From Escherichia coli (lineage in GTDB: Bacteria > Pseudomonadota > Gammaproteobacteria > Enterobacterales > Enterobacteriaceae): a stretch of 64,000 nt of DNA. Position 1 is the first letter of the stretch. The number at the start of each line of letters is the position of its first letter. The position numbers and the translations under genes are program-made. Below the pieces are notes generated by a model. The model was given only the letters and a program-made list of their open reading frames with translations. It ran no database searches and was not told the origin of the DNA. This document shows positions 41,957-49,898 of this stretch, one piece after another. The stretch is taken from positions 496,001 to 560,000 of the forward strand of contig NZ_AP027764.1 in assembly GCF_036503815.1 (NCBI RefSeq), given 5' to 3'.

Positions 41957-42922
41957 TTACGCAAAATTTTCGAAGTATGCCTCCAACGCCTCCAGCTGTT
42001 CGCTGGCATCCTCAATGGCGTTGAATGTGCGCCGAAACTGGTCATTTGGAGCGTGTTCCTGGAGATACCAGGAAACGTGTTTACGTGCAATTCGGTACCC
42101 TTTTGCCGGACCATAAAAGTCATGCAGTTCCCGAACGTGCGCGCAAAGCAAGCGCTTAACCTCTGCCAAAGGCAGCGGGGGCAGCAACTCCCCAGTGTCC
42201 AGATAATGCTGGATTTCCCGAAAGATCCAGGGTCTTCCCTGAGCTGCGCGGCCTATCATCAGGGCATCCGCCCCTGTATAGTCGAGCACAGCTCTGGCTT
42301 TAAGCGGGTCAGTAATGTCGCCATTCGCGATAACCGGAATGGAAACTTTCTGCTTAACTGCCCGAATACTGTCGTACTCAGCTTCTCCATTGAACAAACA
42401 GGCGCGTGTTCGGCCATGAATGGTCAGAGCCTGAATGCCACAGTCTTCAGCCAGTTGGGCAATCTCTTCGCAGTTACGGTGTTCCGGCGCCCAGCCGGTG
42501 CGAATCTTCAGGGTAACAGGAACGTCCACTGCATTGACGACCTCGGTAAGGATCGATTTAACGACATCCGGGTACTGCAAGAGGGCTGAACCTGCGAGCT
42601 TGCGATTCACTTTTTTAGCCGGGCAACCCATATTGATATCAATAATCTGGGCACCGCTTTCCACGTTAATACGTGCTGCATCCGCCATTTCTTTCGGATC
42701 GCTACCGGCAATTTGCACGGTGCGAATACCGGGTTCATCAATGTGCACCATCCGTAAACGAGATTTGTCGCTTTCCCAAACCTGTGGGTTAGAAGACATC
42801 ATCTCGGATACTGTCAATCCGGCTCCCATCTCGTAGCACAACGTCCGAAAAGGTCTGTCTGTAATGCCAGCCATGGGCGCTGCGATCAGGCGATTTCTGA
42901 GCTGATATTGTCCGATGCGCAT
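41957..42922 (-). CDS. dusB: tRNA dihydrouridine synthase B
   Basis: DusB reduces uridine 17 of tRNA using FMN and NADPH. It is 321 residues. The TIM barrel carries the FMN-site start AAPMAGITDRPFR (15-27), the catalytic Cys in NMGCPAKKVNRKLAGSALL (Cys100) and NGDITDP. It is the first gene of the dusB-fis operon, whose promoter is just upstream. Confidence 0.96.
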   Translation of the reverse strand: MRIGQYQLRNRLIAAPMAGITDRPFRTLCYEMGAGLTVSEMMSSNPQVWESDKSRLRMVHIDEPGIRTVQIAGSDPKEMADAARINVESGAQIIDINMGCPAKKVNRKLAGSALLQYPDVVKSILTEVVNAVDVPVTLKIRTGWAPEHRNCEEIAQLAEDCGIQALTIHGRTRACLFNGEAEYDSIRAVKQKVSIPVIANGDITDPLKARAVLDYTGADALMIGRAAQGRPWIFREIQHYLDTGELLPPLPLAEVKRLLCAHVRELHDFYGPAKGYRIARKHVSWYLQEHAPNDQFRRTFNAIEDASEQLEALEAYFENFA

Positions 42923-43250
42923 GAGTTAAGAAATGACCATACTGTGACTGCAAGGCGGCGTATATTACGCATTTTTTGCACGAGATGAAAGGCCAAACTT
43001 TGACCAATCCTCTGAGATGGATCAAAGAATTGCATTTAAAATGAGCTTGGCGCGATAATTACTCATAAAAATCATCATATTAGAAAATAGGGACTAAAAT
43101 TTACACTCCAATAAATTTGAGTAAGTTCTCAATTTTTCTTTATGAATGAAAATTTTGGCACGCAAATCTGCGTAAATAATCGGCAAATTAACGTGCCTTT
43201 TGTGACCTTGCTCGCACTTCGCCTTGCGTCACCATACGGCGATGCGAAGG
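42923..43250. other. dusB-fis promoter region
   Basis: These 328 bases between prmA and dusB hold no gene. The dusB-fis promoter is at 42962-42990. The stretch from 43010 to 43180 is A/T-rich and carries several Fis-like sequences, consistent with the strong autoregulation known for fis. The GC-rich end near 43200-43250 is the prmA 3' region. Confidence 0.7.
42962..42990 (-). promoter_or_regulatory. dusB-fis promoter
   Basis: On the minus strand TTTCAT (-35, 42985-42990) and TAATAT (-10, 42962-42967) are 17 bases apart, followed by the GC-rich discriminator ACGCCGCC. This is the known stringently controlled fis promoter. The RNA starts about 35 bases before the dusB ATG. Confidence 0.88.
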
Positions 43251-44132
43251 TTAATTCTTACGACCGGTAATGCGGCACCACTCTTCGTTTTCCACGACCG
43301 GGTCCAGAGCGAAGCTGTCGGCATAAGCTTCACAAACGCTCTCTGCCTGGCTTGCCAGAATACCGGAAAGGCCCAGCAAGCCACCTGAAACCGGCAGGAC
43401 GCTGATTAACGGTGCCAGTTCACGTAATGGGCCTGCAAGGATGTTAGCGACCACCACGTCGGCTTTCATTTCTTCTGGTTGATCTTTAGGTAGGTAGAGT
43501 TCCAGACGGTCAGAAACGCCATTACGTTCGGCGTTGTCGCGGCTGGCCTGAATCGCCTGCGGATCAATATCAATACCAATGGCTTTTGCTGCACCCAGTT
43601 TCAGCGCCGCGATAGCCAGAATGCCGGAACCGCAGCCAAAGTCGATGACTGTTTTACCGGTTAAATCGAGGCTGTCGAGCCATTGCAGGCACAGAGAGGT
43701 GGTTGGATGAGTCCCTGTACCAAACGCCAGCCCTGGGTCTAACATCACGTTAACGGCGTTTTCGTCCGGCACATCACGCCAGCTTGGGCAGATCCACAGT
43801 CGTTCACCAAAGCGCATCGGGTGGAAATTATCCATCCATTCGCGCTCCCAGTCTTTATCTTCCAGTTGTTCGATTTTGTGCGCGAAGCCTGCGCCGAGCA
43901 GCGGATGATTCTCCAGAATCGCCACGACTTCATTCATGTCGGTTTCAGCATCGAACAGACCAATCACATCGGTGTCGCCCCACAGGCGCGTTTCGCCCGG
44001 AAGCGGCTCAAATACAGGCGTATCGTGGGTATCCTGAAAAGTGATAGAAACGGCACCCGCTTCCATCAGCGCATCGCTAAGTTCTTCAGCATTCGCGCCG
44101 GTAGTGTTCAGTTTCAGTTGGATCCAAGGCAT
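43251..44132 (-). CDS. prmA: Ribosomal protein L11 methyltransferase
   Basis: PrmA trimethylates L11 on its N-terminus and two Lys using SAM. It is 293 residues. The N-terminal substrate-recognition domain (about 1-55) is followed by the methyltransferase domain with DPGLAFGTGTHPTT, the SAM motif VIDFGCGSGILAIAALKLGA (about 161-180) and VVANILAGPL. It lies 11 bases after panF, the usual panF-prmA pair. Confidence 0.96.
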   Translation of the reverse strand: MPWIQLKLNTTGANAEELSDALMEAGAVSITFQDTHDTPVFEPLPGETRLWGDTDVIGLFDAETDMNEVVAILENHPLLGAGFAHKIEQLEDKDWEREWMDNFHPMRFGERLWICPSWRDVPDENAVNVMLDPGLAFGTGTHPTTSLCLQWLDSLDLTGKTVIDFGCGSGILAIAALKLGAAKAIGIDIDPQAIQASRDNAERNGVSDRLELYLPKDQPEEMKADVVVANILAGPLRELAPLISVLPVSGGLLGLSGILASQAESVCEAYADSFALDPVVENEEWCRITGRKN

Positions 44133-44143
44133 GGCAAAACTCT

Positions 44144-45595
44144 TTATTTATCAGTAGTCAAAACGGTAGCTTGCGGGACGGATGTACCGAAACGGTTTCC
44201 GACCAGGAAAGCCAGCAAACTTAGTAGTAACGAGGGCACGATAGGGTGGAAGCCCAGGTACTGAATATTCAGCGTCGCGAGTACGGCATACAGTACGCCG
44301 CCAACGATCATCGCACTTAGCGCGCCTTTGGCGTTGGCGCGTTCCCAGTAAAGACCCAGCACCAGCGGCCACAGGAAAACGGCTTCCAGCCCACCGAAGG
44401 CCAGCAAATTCAGCCAGATGATCATTTCTGGCGGCTTCCAGGCGGCAAGCAGCAGCAACGCACCGAGAACCAACGTGATCACCGCCGACATCCGCTTCAG
44501 ACGCGTCTCGTTTTGCATTTGATCCGGACGGATATTCAGATAGAGATCTTTAATGATCGTAGCGGAACTTTGCAGCAACTGGGCATTGATCGTCGACATG
44601 ATCGCAGCCATAGGTGCAGCCAGGAAGATCCCGGCAGCAAACGGTGGCAGCACTTTTACCATCAACGTCGGGATCACCAGGTCCGGTACGGTGAGATCGG
44701 GGATCACCGCCCGACCTAACGCTCCGGCCAGGTGCATACCGAACATCAGGATTGCGACCACAATCGTACCGATGATGATCCCCCGATGTACGGCTTTGCT
44801 GTCTTTATAAGAGATACAGCGCACCGCAGTATGCGGCAGGCCAATCACGCCAAAACACACCAGCACCCAGAACGACGTCATAAACGCAGGTGACAGAATA
44901 TCGTCAGCGCCTTGTGGCGTAACCAGTTGCGGATCGATGGTTTGCAGCGTCTCTACTGCATTGCTTAAGCCGCCAGCAGCATGGACTACGCCAATAAGCA
45001 GCACAATGGTGCCAATCAGCATCACCAACCCTTGCATGGTGTCGTTCAGCACGCTGGCGCGAAAGCCGCCAAAGGCGGTATAGAGCGCAATGCTGATGCC
45101 AAAAATCAGCAAACCTGTTTCATAAGGGATACCCGCCGCGGTTTCCAGCAGGCGCGCACCGCCGATAAACTGCACGGTCATCGCACCAACGAACGCAACC
45201 AGCAAACTCAAACTCGCCAGCCACACCAGCAGGCGACTCTGGTAGCGGGCAAACAGCATATCGTTCAGCGTCACCGCATTGTAGCGGCGCGCGAGAATCG
45301 CGAACTTCTTGCCAAGAATACCGAGCGAAAGCCAGACCGCAGGTAGCTGAATCATTGCCAGCAATACCCAACCCAGGCCGTATTTATAAGCAGCTCCTGG
45401 CCCGCCGATAAACGAACTGGCACTGATATAGGTCGCGGTGAGCGTCATCGCCAGCACAATACCGCCCATAGAGCGGCTACCGAGGAAATACTCATTAAGG
45501 AAGGTGCCGGTGTTCCGTTTACGCATTGCATAAACTGAAATCCCGAACACCACCACCAGATAGGCGACCAGCGGTAGAATCACTTCAAGCTGCAT
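44144..45595 (-). CDS. panF: Sodium/pantothenate symporter
   Basis: PanF takes up pantothenate with sodium and is a member of the SSS family. Starting at MQLEVILPLVAYLVVVFG (45595) it is 483 residues with about 13 TM segments. The family motif region GWVLLAMIQLPAVWLSLGILGKKFA and the sodium-site segment near ASSFIGGPGAAYKYG are present. The start overlaps the last bases of yhdT, suggesting coupling. Upstream of yhdT the accessory island replaces the usual neighbour accC. Confidence 0.96.
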   Translation of the reverse strand: MQLEVILPLVAYLVVVFGISVYAMRKRNTGTFLNEYFLGSRSMGGIVLAMTLTATYISASSFIGGPGAAYKYGLGWVLLAMIQLPAVWLSLGILGKKFAILARRYNAVTLNDMLFARYQSRLLVWLASLSLLVAFVGAMTVQFIGGARLLETAAGIPYETGLLIFGISIALYTAFGGFRASVLNDTMQGLVMLIGTIVLLIGVVHAAGGLSNAVETLQTIDPQLVTPQGADDILSPAFMTSFWVLVCFGVIGLPHTAVRCISYKDSKAVHRGIIIGTIVVAILMFGMHLAGALGRAVIPDLTVPDLVIPTLMVKVLPPFAAGIFLAAPMAAIMSTINAQLLQSSATIIKDLYLNIRPDQMQNETRLKRMSAVITLVLGALLLLAAWKPPEMIIWLNLLAFGGLEAVFLWPLVLGLYWERANAKGALSAMIVGGVLYAVLATLNIQYLGFHPIVPSLLLSLLAFLVGNRFGTSVPQATVLTTDK

Positions 45596-45827
45596 CGTCA
45601 TCCTCCAGCGGGATATCGCGATAGATAAATTTCACCATCGCCCAGCACAGTCCAATAAACAGCAGCGGCGTCAGGATGCAAGCCATCTCAAACCAGCGTG
45701 GAAAGCCGGTAAAACCGGGGGTAACGCCAGGTAAGTAAGCGGATACTAACCATACCGCCAGATACAAAAGGGTCAGCCCCAGCGCCCAGCGCGCCTCTTT
45801 ATGGGCCTGAACAAAACGAGTGTCCAC
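45585..45827 (-). CDS. yhdT: DUF997 membrane protein YhdT
   Basis: YhdT is an 80-residue DUF997 inner-membrane protein with two TM segments (about 16-35 and 48-67), always next to panF and perhaps a small subunit of it. The GTG at 45827 (VDTRFVQAHKEARWALG) follows AGGAGG at 9 bases and was chosen over an ATG six codons upstream that overlaps that ribosome-binding site. In K-12, yhdT lies directly after accC; here the island intervenes. Confidence 0.9.
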   Translation of the reverse strand: MDTRFVQAHKEARWALGLTLLYLAVWLVSAYLPGVTPGFTGFPRWFEMACILTPLLFIGLCWAMVKFIYRDIPLEDDDAA

Positions 45828-45919
45828 GGAAGGGGTCCTCCTCATGGGGGGATACGAGAAACGGGCAATTCTACGGCAAGTCTTCAGGCAGGGAAAATAA
45901 TCTGACAGAAAATTGCCGT

Positions 45920-46876
45920 TCAGTGCTCCTGCAAAAAGTCTTCAATGTCAGCCAGTGAGGATACCCCTTCCATCGGACCTTGCTGCATTACCGCGAGCGC
46001 GCCGCTGGCATTTGCATATTGCAGCGCCTTGTGTGCCGGGATACCGGATAAGAAAAGAGTGACAAACGTTGCGCCAAAGCAGTCGCCTGCACCCGTTGGA
46101 TCGATTATTTCGATATCGTGGCCTGCAACATGCTTGGCGTGTAATGTTCCGTTTTTAAGCTTGTAATAGCTGGCCCCACGCTGGGCGCGTTTTATCGCCA
46201 CATGTTTTACGCCGCCGTGGAGAAGATCGCTAACAATCTGTTCTTCTGACAGATTTTTGTGACGCGCGAAGAAAGGGAGTTCGCTTTCGCTGGGGATAAA
46301 AATATCCGTATATTCAATCAAATAATCGAGAGCCTGCGCCATTTCAGGAATACTCAGCATCTCTTTGCGAATATTGGGATCGAAAGAAACGGTGCCGCCA
46401 GCCGATTTGATCGTCGTTATTGCTTTACGCATGACATCGATCATGCGAAATGAGAACAATGATGAGCCCACAATATGCAGATGGTTACACTGTTTTAGCA
46501 GATCCTTATCAATGTGCTCGGCAGTAAACAAACCGCAGGCGCTGTTAGGGATATTAAAGACGAAATCCCGCTGCTGTGGATTTTGATAACTTACGAACGC
46601 CGTACCTGTCACGGCATTGTTCATCACGTGGATCCCATCGGTAATGACACCTTCATGACGAAGACGTTCTACAATGAGTCGGCCAAAATCATCATTACCA
46701 ACACATCCGAAGAAGATGGCCCGATGGGACAGTTTTGCCACTTGAGCTGCAAAAATTGCAGGCGCACCGCTAGGAAATGGCCCGATAAACTCCCCCGGCT
46801 GAGTGAATTTTTGATGTGGGTTGCGGGACAAAAACTCGGCCAGCAATTCGCCCATAGCGCAGATAGTTATTGTCAC
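45920..46876 (-). CDS. PfkB-family sugar kinase, first island copy
   Basis: This is a ribokinase/PfkB-family carbohydrate kinase of 318 residues. The N-terminal half has GPFPSGAPAIFAAQVAKL (about 32-49), and the C-terminal anion-hole and catalytic motif DPTGAGDCFGAT has its base at Asp265. The GTG at 46876 was chosen over an upstream ATG: GAGAGGGG lies 4 bases ahead of it, the start lines up with the paralogue at 52410, and it avoids overlap with the regulator gene. It is close in sequence to the second kinase (shared FDPNIRKEML, IPEM, GPMEG). Likely substrate is a ketohexose or its monophosphate, tagatose being the best guess. Second gene of a regulator-kinase pair on the minus strand. Confidence 0.88.
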   Translation of the reverse strand: MTITICAMGELLAEFLSRNPHQKFTQPGEFIGPFPSGAPAIFAAQVAKLSHRAIFFGCVGNDDFGRLIVERLRHEGVITDGIHVMNNAVTGTAFVSYQNPQQRDFVFNIPNSACGLFTAEHIDKDLLKQCNHLHIVGSSLFSFRMIDVMRKAITTIKSAGGTVSFDPNIRKEMLSIPEMAQALDYLIEYTDIFIPSESELPFFARHKNLSEEQIVSDLLHGGVKHVAIKRAQRGASYYKLKNGTLHAKHVAGHDIEIIDPTGAGDCFGATFVTLFLSGIPAHKALQYANASGALAVMQQGPMEGVSSLADIEDFLQEH

Positions 46877-46886
46877 AAAACCCCTC

Positions 46887-47717
46887 TCATTCCTGAAGCC
46901 TTTCGCGATTGGACCAGGTAAAGCACTCATTACTGGTATAAAGGATAACGAAATCAGCCGACTGCAATTGTTGCTGATATTGTTCGTTAATGCTGCGGCT
47001 GACGATCACATTTTCTGCCTGATGCAAATGTCCAATGGCAGCCGTTGATGGCGCAGGATCGGCGGCAACGATAACCGTCTTATTCTGGGCATTATCGAAA
47101 CAGAGCTGCCAGGCAGCGGCAAGTCTGGGAACGTTGATATTTAAAGTACCATCAGCATCCAGATGGCTGATTTCCAGAATGCTGTGTGTAATGGTGAAAT
47201 GCTGAAGTGCCTGTTCGAGCGGTTTTCCGGCCAGTGCGGTGTCGGGGCGCAGCATTTCACTGCCAGCCAGTATTATTTCGCCATCAATAAACTGATTTGC
47301 CAGCAGCGCATGTTCGGGATCGTTGGTGATCAGACGCAGTTTTTTCACTTCGCTGAGCAATGGAATGATCTTACGGCAGATTGTCCCATGTCCAAGAAAT
47401 AGCGTGTCACGATCGCGAATTAACCGTGCGCAATGTCGTGCTATTTCCATTTGTTGTGCCAGAGACAATGGCGCGATCGGTTGTATCGCTTCTGGTTCAG
47501 AGGAGAGTGGTGTCGCAATAGCACCGCCAAATGATCGCTTTAAATATCCCTGTTGCTCCAGATAACTGAGATCGCCGCGGATTGTCACGCCAGAGACACC
47601 AAGTTGCGCAGATAAGTCATCAACTTTGATTTCACCCTGGGTGGCAACAATTTCTGCAATTTTTAATCTTCGTTTCAGTAGGTTAGACGATTTTCTCGGC
47701 ACGTTAACACTCTTCAT
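46887..47717 (-). CDS. DeoR-family transcriptional regulator
   Basis: This is a 276-residue DeoR-type regulator, probably the repressor of the island. The N-terminal HTH (about 16-70) reads RRLKIAEIVATQGEIKVDDL then GVSGVTIRGDLSYLEQQGYLKR and a typical FGGA turn. The C-terminal sensor domain, which in this family binds a sugar phosphate, has FLGHGTICRKI where most members have a D-x-GTT loop. It ends 10 bases before the first kinase and is divergent from the aldolase operon. The palindromes at 47891 and 47989 are its likely operators. Confidence 0.9.
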   Translation of the reverse strand: MKSVNVPRKSSNLLKRRLKIAEIVATQGEIKVDDLSAQLGVSGVTIRGDLSYLEQQGYLKRSFGGAIATPLSSEPEAIQPIAPLSLAQQMEIARHCARLIRDRDTLFLGHGTICRKIIPLLSEVKKLRLITNDPEHALLANQFIDGEIILAGSEMLRPDTALAGKPLEQALQHFTITHSILEISHLDADGTLNINVPRLAAAWQLCFDNAQNKTVIVAADPAPSTAAIGHLHQAENVIVSRSINEQYQQQLQSADFVILYTSNECFTWSNRERLQE

Positions 47718-48057
47718 TGGCCTTTAATTCGTAACACTATAGCCCCTTGTATTTTTCTTTGAAAGTTACCCTTCAATAATATCGACAATTCGAAAATAAA
47801 AGCATAGGGCAAAAATTGCAGCAAAAATAGCTTAATGCATTGAAAATAAATGCATATTCCCATATCTGTCCAAAGTCATCATTGGTTTCATTTTCAAAGT
47901 GAAAAATAAATTAAGTTATTTTTTGTAAGTTATTTTGATGATATTCGACATGCATCACGCTTTTTACCGCTTTTGCTGTGCTAGTTTGCTTTCAAAATGA
48001 AAGTGAAGATTCTCTTTCTTCATTTTGTAAGGTGAACGACAAATATCAGGAGCTGCG
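47718..48057. promoter_or_regulatory. Divergent island promoter region with two palindromic operators
   Basis: These 340 A/T-rich bases separate the regulator from the aldolase operon. Two perfect 6-3-6 palindromes share one pattern: TTTTCA-AAG-TGAAAA (47891-47905) and CTTTCA-AAA-TGAAAG (47989-48003). The second overlaps the predicted aldolase transcription start. A CRP-like site TTCGA-CATGCA-TCACG (47944-47959) lies about 42 bases before that start, with an extended -10 TGC-TAGTTT at 47979-47987. The palindromes are direct observation; binding by the DeoR protein and CRP is inference. Confidence 0.6.
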
Positions 48058-48912
48058 ATGTACATCATTTCAAGCAAAAACATGCTGAAAAAAGCCCAGT
48101 CAGAGGGATATGCCGTCCCTGCTTTCAACATTCATAACCTTGAAACTTTACAGGTAGTTGTTGAGAGCGCTGCACAACTTCGCTCTCCCGTTATGCTGGC
48201 GGGAACACCGGGTACTTATCGTTATGGCGGCGTGGGAAGTTTGATTTCGTTAGTACAATCGCTGGCTCGCGAGTACAACCTACCGTTAGTCCTGCATCTC
48301 GATCATCATGAAGAGTGTGATGACATTTTTAACAAGGTCCGCGCAGGGATCCGTTCTGTCATGATTGATGGTTCCCATTTGCCATTTGAAGACAACATTG
48401 CGCGAGTGCAAGAAGTTACCGCCTTTTGCCATCGCTTTGATGTTAGCGTTGAGGCCGAGCTAGGGCGTCTTGGCGGTCAGGAGGACGATCTGCTGGTGGA
48501 TGAAAAAGATTCAGCTTATACCTCACCAGCCGCAGCTGCAGAGTTTGTTCAACGTGCCCAAATTGACTCTCTGGCGGTAGCAATAGGCACTGCACATGGT
48601 TTATATGCGCATGAACCACGTCTGGATTTTGTGCGGCTGGAACAAATTCGCCAGCTGGTGGAAATTCCGCTGGTGTTGCATGGAGCTTCAGGCCTATCGG
48701 AACAGGACGTTCAGCTCTGTATTCGCCACGGTATTTGTAAAGTAAATGTCGCGACAGAATTGAAAATTGCGTTTGCCGATGCGTTAAAAGGATATTTCTA
48801 CAACAATCCAGCGGCAAATGATCCTCGTCATTATATGCAGCCGGCAAAGGCCGCTATGAAGGAAGTTGTAACCCGCATTATTGGCGTCTGTGGCAGTGAA
48901 GGAAAAATTTAA
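48058..48912 (+). CDS. Class II ketose-bisphosphate aldolase (GatY/KbaY-like)
   Basis: This is a 284-residue zinc-dependent class II aldolase closest by eye to the tagatose-1,6-bisphosphate aldolases GatY and KbaY of E. coli (same length, same start pattern IISxKxxLxxAQ). Catalytic Asp82 and zinc ligand His83 are in LHLDHHEE; the other zinc ligands are His180 (GTAHGLY) and His208 (LHGASG). Asn230 in KVNVATELK binds substrate phosphate. It should cleave a ketohexose 1,6-bisphosphate to DHAP and glyceraldehyde-3-phosphate. No GatZ/KbaZ partner is present. First gene of the operon, with AGGAG 6 bases before the ATG. Confidence 0.9.
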   Translation: MYIISSKNMLKKAQSEGYAVPAFNIHNLETLQVVVESAAQLRSPVMLAGTPGTYRYGGVGSLISLVQSLAREYNLPLVLHLDHHEECDDIFNKVRAGIRSVMIDGSHLPFEDNIARVQEVTAFCHRFDVSVEAELGRLGGQEDDLLVDEKDSAYTSPAAAAEFVQRAQIDSLAVAIGTAHGLYAHEPRLDFVRLEQIRQLVEIPLVLHGASGLSEQDVQLCIRHGICKVNVATELKIAFADALKGYFYNNPAANDPRHYMQPAKAAMKEVVTRIIGVCGSEGKI

Positions 48913-48947
48913 GACGTTGTACCCTACAAAAACAATGAGGATTGTTT

Positions 48948-49838
48948 ATGAAAAATATTAAATTACTTGGTTCCGCTATGATGGTGAGCCTGGCATTGTT
49001 CTCGCAAAGTTCATTGGCAAAAGAGTATAAAATTGGTGCGTCATTATTAACACAGCAACATCCTTTCTATATTGATCTTGCGAATGCCATGAAAGAAGAG
49101 GCAAAAAAAGACAATGTCAATTTAAGTGTCTCTATTGCCAATCAGGATTTAAACAAACAACTTTCTGATGTTGAGGATTTTATTACTAAAAAGGTAGATG
49201 CCATTATTATCTCTCCGGTCGATTCGAAAGGTGTCCAGGCAGCGATAATTAAAGCCGATAAGGCTGGTATTCCCGTTATCACCGTTGACGTTGCCGCAGA
49301 AGGCGTTCCGGTCGTATCGCATGTTGCGACCGATAACTACGCGGGAGGCGTTGAAGCTGGTAAGTTAATGGGCAAACTTTTGAATGGTAAAGGTACTGTA
49401 GCCATTATTTCTTATCCTGCACTACAATCGGTGGTTGCACGCGTTGATGGCTTTAAGAAAGGATTAAGCGATACGCCGGATATTAAAATTGTTGCGGAAC
49501 AGCCTGGTATTACGCGCGCTGAAGCGTTAACGACTGCGCAAAATATTATGCAGGCCAACGCCAACCTTAATGGTCTGTTTGGCTTTGGTGATGATGCGGC
49601 GTTGGCAGCGGTTATCGCAGCGAAATCTGCGCATAACGACAACATCAAAATCATTGGTTTTGACGGCATGAAAGAAGCGCGTGATGCCGTTGACAGTGAA
49701 AAAACGTTTGCGGCCGTGATTCGGCAATATCCCGATCAAATGGGTGCTAAAGCCATTGATGCCGCTGTTGATCACCTCAATGGTAAACCGGTAGAGAAAA
49801 TGATCCCGGTACAACCCGGCGTTTATACAGGTAAATAA
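48948..49838 (+). CDS. Periplasmic sugar-binding protein of ABC importer
   Basis: This is a RbsB-type periplasmic binding protein (peripla_BP_4 family) of 296 residues. ATG at 48948 follows TGAGGA by 7 bases; a TTG two codons earlier was rejected. The signal peptide is MKNIKLLGSAMMVSLALFSQ with cleavage after Ala24 (SSLA-KEY). The mature part begins YKIGASLLTQQHPFY, with the sugar-contacting segments IISPVDSKGVQAAI, HVATDNYAGGVEAG and GFDGMKEA as in ribose- and allose-binding proteins. It implies import of an unphosphorylated sugar. A strong hairpin follows it. Confidence 0.9.
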   Translation: MKNIKLLGSAMMVSLALFSQSSLAKEYKIGASLLTQQHPFYIDLANAMKEEAKKDNVNLSVSIANQDLNKQLSDVEDFITKKVDAIIISPVDSKGVQAAIIKADKAGIPVITVDVAAEGVPVVSHVATDNYAGGVEAGKLMGKLLNGKGTVAIISYPALQSVVARVDGFKKGLSDTPDIKIVAEQPGITRAEALTTAQNIMQANANLNGLFGFGDDAALAAVIAAKSAHNDNIKIIGFDGMKEARDAVDSEKTFAAVIRQYPDQMGAKAIDAAVDHLNGKPVEKMIPVQPGVYTGK

Positions 49839-49852
49839 TAAACATCTTCATT

Positions 49853-49885
49853 TCACAACAAAACGTTATCGACGTTTTGTTGTGA
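49853..49885 (+). terminator. Strong hairpin between binding protein and ATPase genes
   Basis: A perfect 14-base stem (TCACAACAAAACGT with ACGTTTTGTTGTGA, loop TATCG) lies 15 bases after the binding-protein stop and 14 bases before the ATPase start. It lacks a U tract. Such hairpins after binding-protein genes usually protect the upstream mRNA or attenuate transcription so that binding protein is made in excess. Confidence 0.6.
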
Positions 49886-49898
49886 CACCGAGGTCATT

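Noticed and set aside
46877..46930. Longer N-terminus for the first island kinase (start at 46930)
   Set aside because: It would overlap the regulator by 44 bases, has no conserved residues in the extra 18, and lacks the strong ribosome-binding site found before the GTG at 46876.
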